Source: Lepidodermella squamata (taxonomy: Eukaryota > Gastrotricha). From it: a stretch of DNA of 64,000 nt. A program made the translations under genes and the position numbers. Within the stretch, counting starts at the first letter, position 1. Every line of letters begins with the position of its first letter. The stretch is from positions 186,001 through 250,000 of the forward strand of contig JBLDXI010000017.1 in the NCBI GenBank assembly GCA_047495785.1, given 5' to 3'. Under the pieces are notes generated by a model. It saw nothing but the letters and a program-made list of their open reading frames with translations. It was not told the origin of the DNA and did no database searches. Positions 60,581-64,000 of the stretch are shown piece after piece.

Positions 60581-63500
60581 ATGTTTGAGCCCCTCGAGCC
60601 TGGTGTCACCTTCGGCCAGGAGGATCCAGTTTATTGGCAGCTTCATAGATTCTTACATTGGGAAGAAGTTCGTAATGCAATACCTCGTAGACATGGCAAA
60701 AAGGGCTACAAATCACCAGAGAAGACTCTCTCGAAGGGCAGAGGACTGCAGAGGCCACCTGTTGAGCGGAACCCTGCAGTTGATGCCTACCTCGCACCTG
60801 AGCCGCCAAACTATAGGCCTATCGATCGAAGGCAGAGAATCATTAGAAAGCAGTATCTTGATCAATTCAAACTGGTAAATAGATATAACCATAATGCCCT
60901 TCATTTTTCGCGTGATTTTCAGCCTGACTGGATGTACGATGACCTGGACCGGAGGCCTTCGCCTAAAAAGGGGACTGTTCACCCATGGGACGCTAACCCC
61001 CCTCCGCCTGTACCAGAGTCACTGCAATCTCCATCAAAAGAAGTTCATAGCCCTTCAAAGTCAAATGGAGGGCATTTACCGCCGATTCAAGCTTCATCAG
61101 GAGTTCCTGCAGTCTCCTCGTCAACGAATGGTGCGCATCATGCGGAACACAAAGTCCGAGTCTTATCACCGGACGATCCCAATAGGAACCGCAGCAAGCC
61201 GAGCAACGCAGATATTCGGCAAAAGAATGCAGAGCACGTGAAAGAAGTCATGGAAAGCCGGCACAAAAGCGGGAAAAGCAGCAGTAGAGCTGTGTCGCCA
61301 GTTCGAGAGGAAGGTGGTAAAGGACCATCCAAAACAACCGGTGGGACAACACCCCGAGTTAGAGATTCGCAAAAATCAAAAACTTCAATGAGTTCAGCAG
61401 CTTCGACTAAGAAAGAGCCGAAAGTCACAGCTAGACAACGGATACTAGCTGAATTTCGAGCGAAGAGGAAGCCTAAGCCTAAGAAGAAGTACATTCCTAT
61501 GTCGAAACGAATTGTTAAGCCTCCCTCTGTTCGTGAAAGTTACGACGACGTCGGCCCTGCTATTGCCAGCGTCTTCAACGAGAACAAAGACTTCAAACCT
61601 GGCCATTTATCCCGTCGAAATACAGACGATGAAGACAGTGAAGAGTTAGAGACAGCTCGAACGGTTATTTCAGTCGAATCTCGAGTTTTGAAAAACGCGC
61701 CTAAAGGACTGCACCTCAAGATAGCTGAAATGAAAGCTGCGGCGTTGAAGCTCAAAAATCCATCTCGACTTGCTGGTAAACGATCAGTTAGTCAAAATAG
61801 CGTCGCATCATCGAAGAACCTCTCCACAGCTAGATCAATTCTTAAAAACAAAACTCCTAAACCTACCGCGAAATTAGACCCTCTGGCTAAAACGCCAAAG
61901 CCAGGAGAGACCAAAAGCCCTGCCAGGCCGACTACGCTCAACAAATTCGGCAATCCTTTACCTGGCATCAAGGTGACTAAAGATGCAGGAGATCAATCCA
62001 GTATTGTAGTTTCGGCCCCGCAAGGAGCCCTCCCGGTCGCGGTGCAAACCTTACCACCTCTTGCCAAATTAATCAACAATCCAAAGTTTGTTGACATGGC
62101 CTCGCAAGTTGGGACCTTCGAGGTTGCTGTGAACACTGACATCGAGCAGAGAAATGTTGGAATTTCTACTAGAGATGACGTAGTTTTCATCTATCAGCCC
62201 GGTGAAGAACCAGTCAATGACGTTGACCCACCGAAAGCTCCTCGTCGCGAAAAGAAACAGGAGAAGCGGAAACCAAGAAAGCGGTCACCGACACCATCTA
62301 CCGAGAGTGAGACAAGTGATTCTGAATCATCTCGTTCAAGTTCAGAGGATCGTCATAAGCATAGGAGGACGCATAAACATTCCCATCATAAACTTTCCAA
62401 GCATCATCATCAGCATCATCATCATCACCGAAAATCGAAAGATCACCACACTAAAAAGCATAGAGATCATCAAAGAAGATCATCCTCAGAAAGCTCAAGC
62501 TCGACATCAAGTCAATCTGCCTCGTCGTCGAGATCTTCATCTCGATCAAGCTCTAATGACAGGCGAAAACGCAAACATCGATCGAAAGACAAGAAGCATT
62601 CAAAGAAGGTCGAAAAATATAAACTTAAAGGCAAAGATTTGAAGGAAAAGCGTGATTTGGAGGCGTCATCTGAGTCATTAGTAGCAAGTCCCAACAAATC
62701 CCGATCAACAAAGAGACCGAGTGAATCGGATCAAGCATCTCCAAAGCCACCTGCTGTTATCGTGAACCCTGAGGTACTTAAACAAAAGATTTTAGGTGCT
62801 CTAAATGCGAATCAAGCGGAATCGAATCGGACAGCCGAGTCGAGTAGTAGCCATACCGCCAAGGAACCTTTATCCCGAGTTCCTTCTAACCAAACTGCGC
62901 CGAGATTGCCATCTGCAGTACCAAAAGCACCCCTCTCCAGGAACCCTTCGCTTAACAACGTGCCTGACAAACATTCTTCAGAACACAAGGCTCTTTCAAG
63001 AAAAGACTCTCAATCACCCCCGCCATCGATTTCAAGATCAAATTCAAGCTTGCAACCCAGCAGTCGTAAAGGCAGATTACAATCTCAGCTATCAAATGTT
63101 GGTTCTAAAGGCAATAATGGTGGTCATCTGAAAGTATCTCAGCAAAGGAGTCACGCTGCTTTAGGAAGAACGAATTCTAATTCTTCAACAGCAGGAAAGT
63201 CTCAGTCTAGGCAATCAAGCCCAGACTCAGTCCAAAGCAAACCTTCACCTCGAGGTCATGTCCCTATTCAAAGGCAGCAATCTATCAAAAGGATGAACAG
63301 CGGCGTAGTTGGCAGAGATCGAAAACTTTCGATTGTACCCGAAAGAGATACCCCTCATTTATACGGTTCTGACGAAGTTGGCGATAATACGCCTTATGTC
63401 GGTGGATCTGAGCCGTTAGTAGAGTGCAACGTATGTCACAGGAGATTCGCGGCTAATCGGCTGGCTATCCACGAGAAGACGCACGCCACTAAACCTAGGA

Positions 63501-63891
63501 AAGTCTTCGACATGCGTCAGAGGCGTTTGTCCACGTTCCAGGGCAACGATCTAATGATTGTCCAAGAAAGTGTTAAAAATACCGCGAAGAAGAGCAAGAG
63601 TCAAAAGGAAAACGCTAAATGGCGCGAGAAACACGAGGCGTTCATTGAGGTATGACATTTGAACCTAACCCTGATTAATTATTTACTAAGTCTGTGCTTT
63701 AGCAAATCCGTTATGCTAAAAAGGTGACAGAACTCGAAAAGACAGGCGGTGATATACGGACACTCGGACCTGCACCTAAGACTTTCACAGGCGATCTGGA
63801 GCCATGTCCGAAATGCGGTCGCAAGTTTAACAGTGAAGCTATAAAGCGACATGTTCCGATTTGTAAGGCAGAGCCTGCAAAGCGAAAGTGA
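60581..63891 (+). CDS. ZC2HC1-type zinc-finger protein
   Basis: Exons 60581-60874, 60923-63649 and 63703-63891. The first intron is 48 bp, a multiple of three without a stop, so the unspliced frame looks continuous; gtaaat...ttttcag marks it. The C-terminus has two zinc fingers of the ZC2HC1 family: CNVCHRRFAANRLAIHEKTH (last ligand His) and CPKCGRKFNSEAIKRHVPIC. Between them are KVFDMRQ, WREKHEAFIE and IRYAKKV. The long N-terminal part is disordered, serine/arginine/lysine-rich with a His-rich tract (KHHHQHHHHHRKSK). Family function is poorly known. Confidence 0.83.
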
Positions 63892-64000
63892 CTTTTTAAT
63901 CAAATCGTCACAACATGTTGAACGTTTGTTTCGAGAAGTAAATTGAATTAAAAGGGAACACTGACACGCTGAATTTTGATCGCACATTCATCTCATAGCT

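Overview
The window looks like nuclear DNA of a small invertebrate with a compact genome. Genes are split by very short GT-AG introns (about 46-61 bp in every junction I could place). The families are animal ones: Cys-loop receptor subunits, GABA-B-like class C receptors, a MAM/astacin/CUB protein, a Stum/SPEC3 membrane protein and a ZC2HC1-type zinc-finger protein. I cannot name the phylum from sequence alone.

Layout. 1-7.8 kb: a cluster of nAChR-like Cys-loop subunit genes (a partial exon at the left edge, genes A, B and C, the 3' part of gene D) plus a decayed copy. 7.86-36.17 kb: one nested insertion inside intron 1 of gene D. A non-LTR retrotransposon (LINE, + strand, flanked by aagcaatca) landed just inside the donor of that intron. 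A ~22.9 kb Polinton/Maverick then landed inside the LINE's ORF2, flanked by the 8-bp repeat tacggata. Exon 1 of gene D resumes at 36.18 kb. 36.5-42.4 kb: gene-poor DNA with Cys-loop debris, a hairpin-rich patch, a degenerate kinase / transmembrane / TIR-like locus carrying a MITE, and a small acidic secreted protein gene. 43.9-46.3 kb: an astacin-like protein that has lost its catalytic residues. 47.1-49.1 kb: another decayed Cys-loop copy and a near-identical paralogue of gene D with a frameshift. 50.6-57.3 kb: two tandem GABA-B-like receptor genes with a MITE-containing Cys-loop pseudogene between them. 57.9-63.9 kb: a Stum/SPEC3 gene and a ZC2HC1-type gene.

The Polinton is the centrepiece. 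Its 265-bp terminal inverted repeats look identical by eye, so it is probably young. It keeps the replication and virion set: protein-primed DNA polymerase B, a PLA2-like/integrase/chromodomain fusion, packaging ATPase, penton-like and double-jelly-roll-like capsid proteins, a pX-like membrane protein and an adenain-type protease. It also has a 43-residue zinc-ribbon protein, a VLTF3-like candidate, a tail-fibre-like protein and a conserved two-TM protein. At least nine of these genes share TCTAGT-like hexamers 10-12 nt before the ATG, usually running into ATAAATG/ATAAAATG, which looks like a dedicated late-gene signal. The element also carries intron-containing cargo (a katanin/VPS4-like AAA ATPase and two small genes), three different arrays of short DNA repeats, and an internal relic of its own terminus suggesting that its right end once lay about 2.2 kb further in.

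Exon boundaries, identities judged by eye and family calls come from reading the sequence; no database search or alignment program was run.
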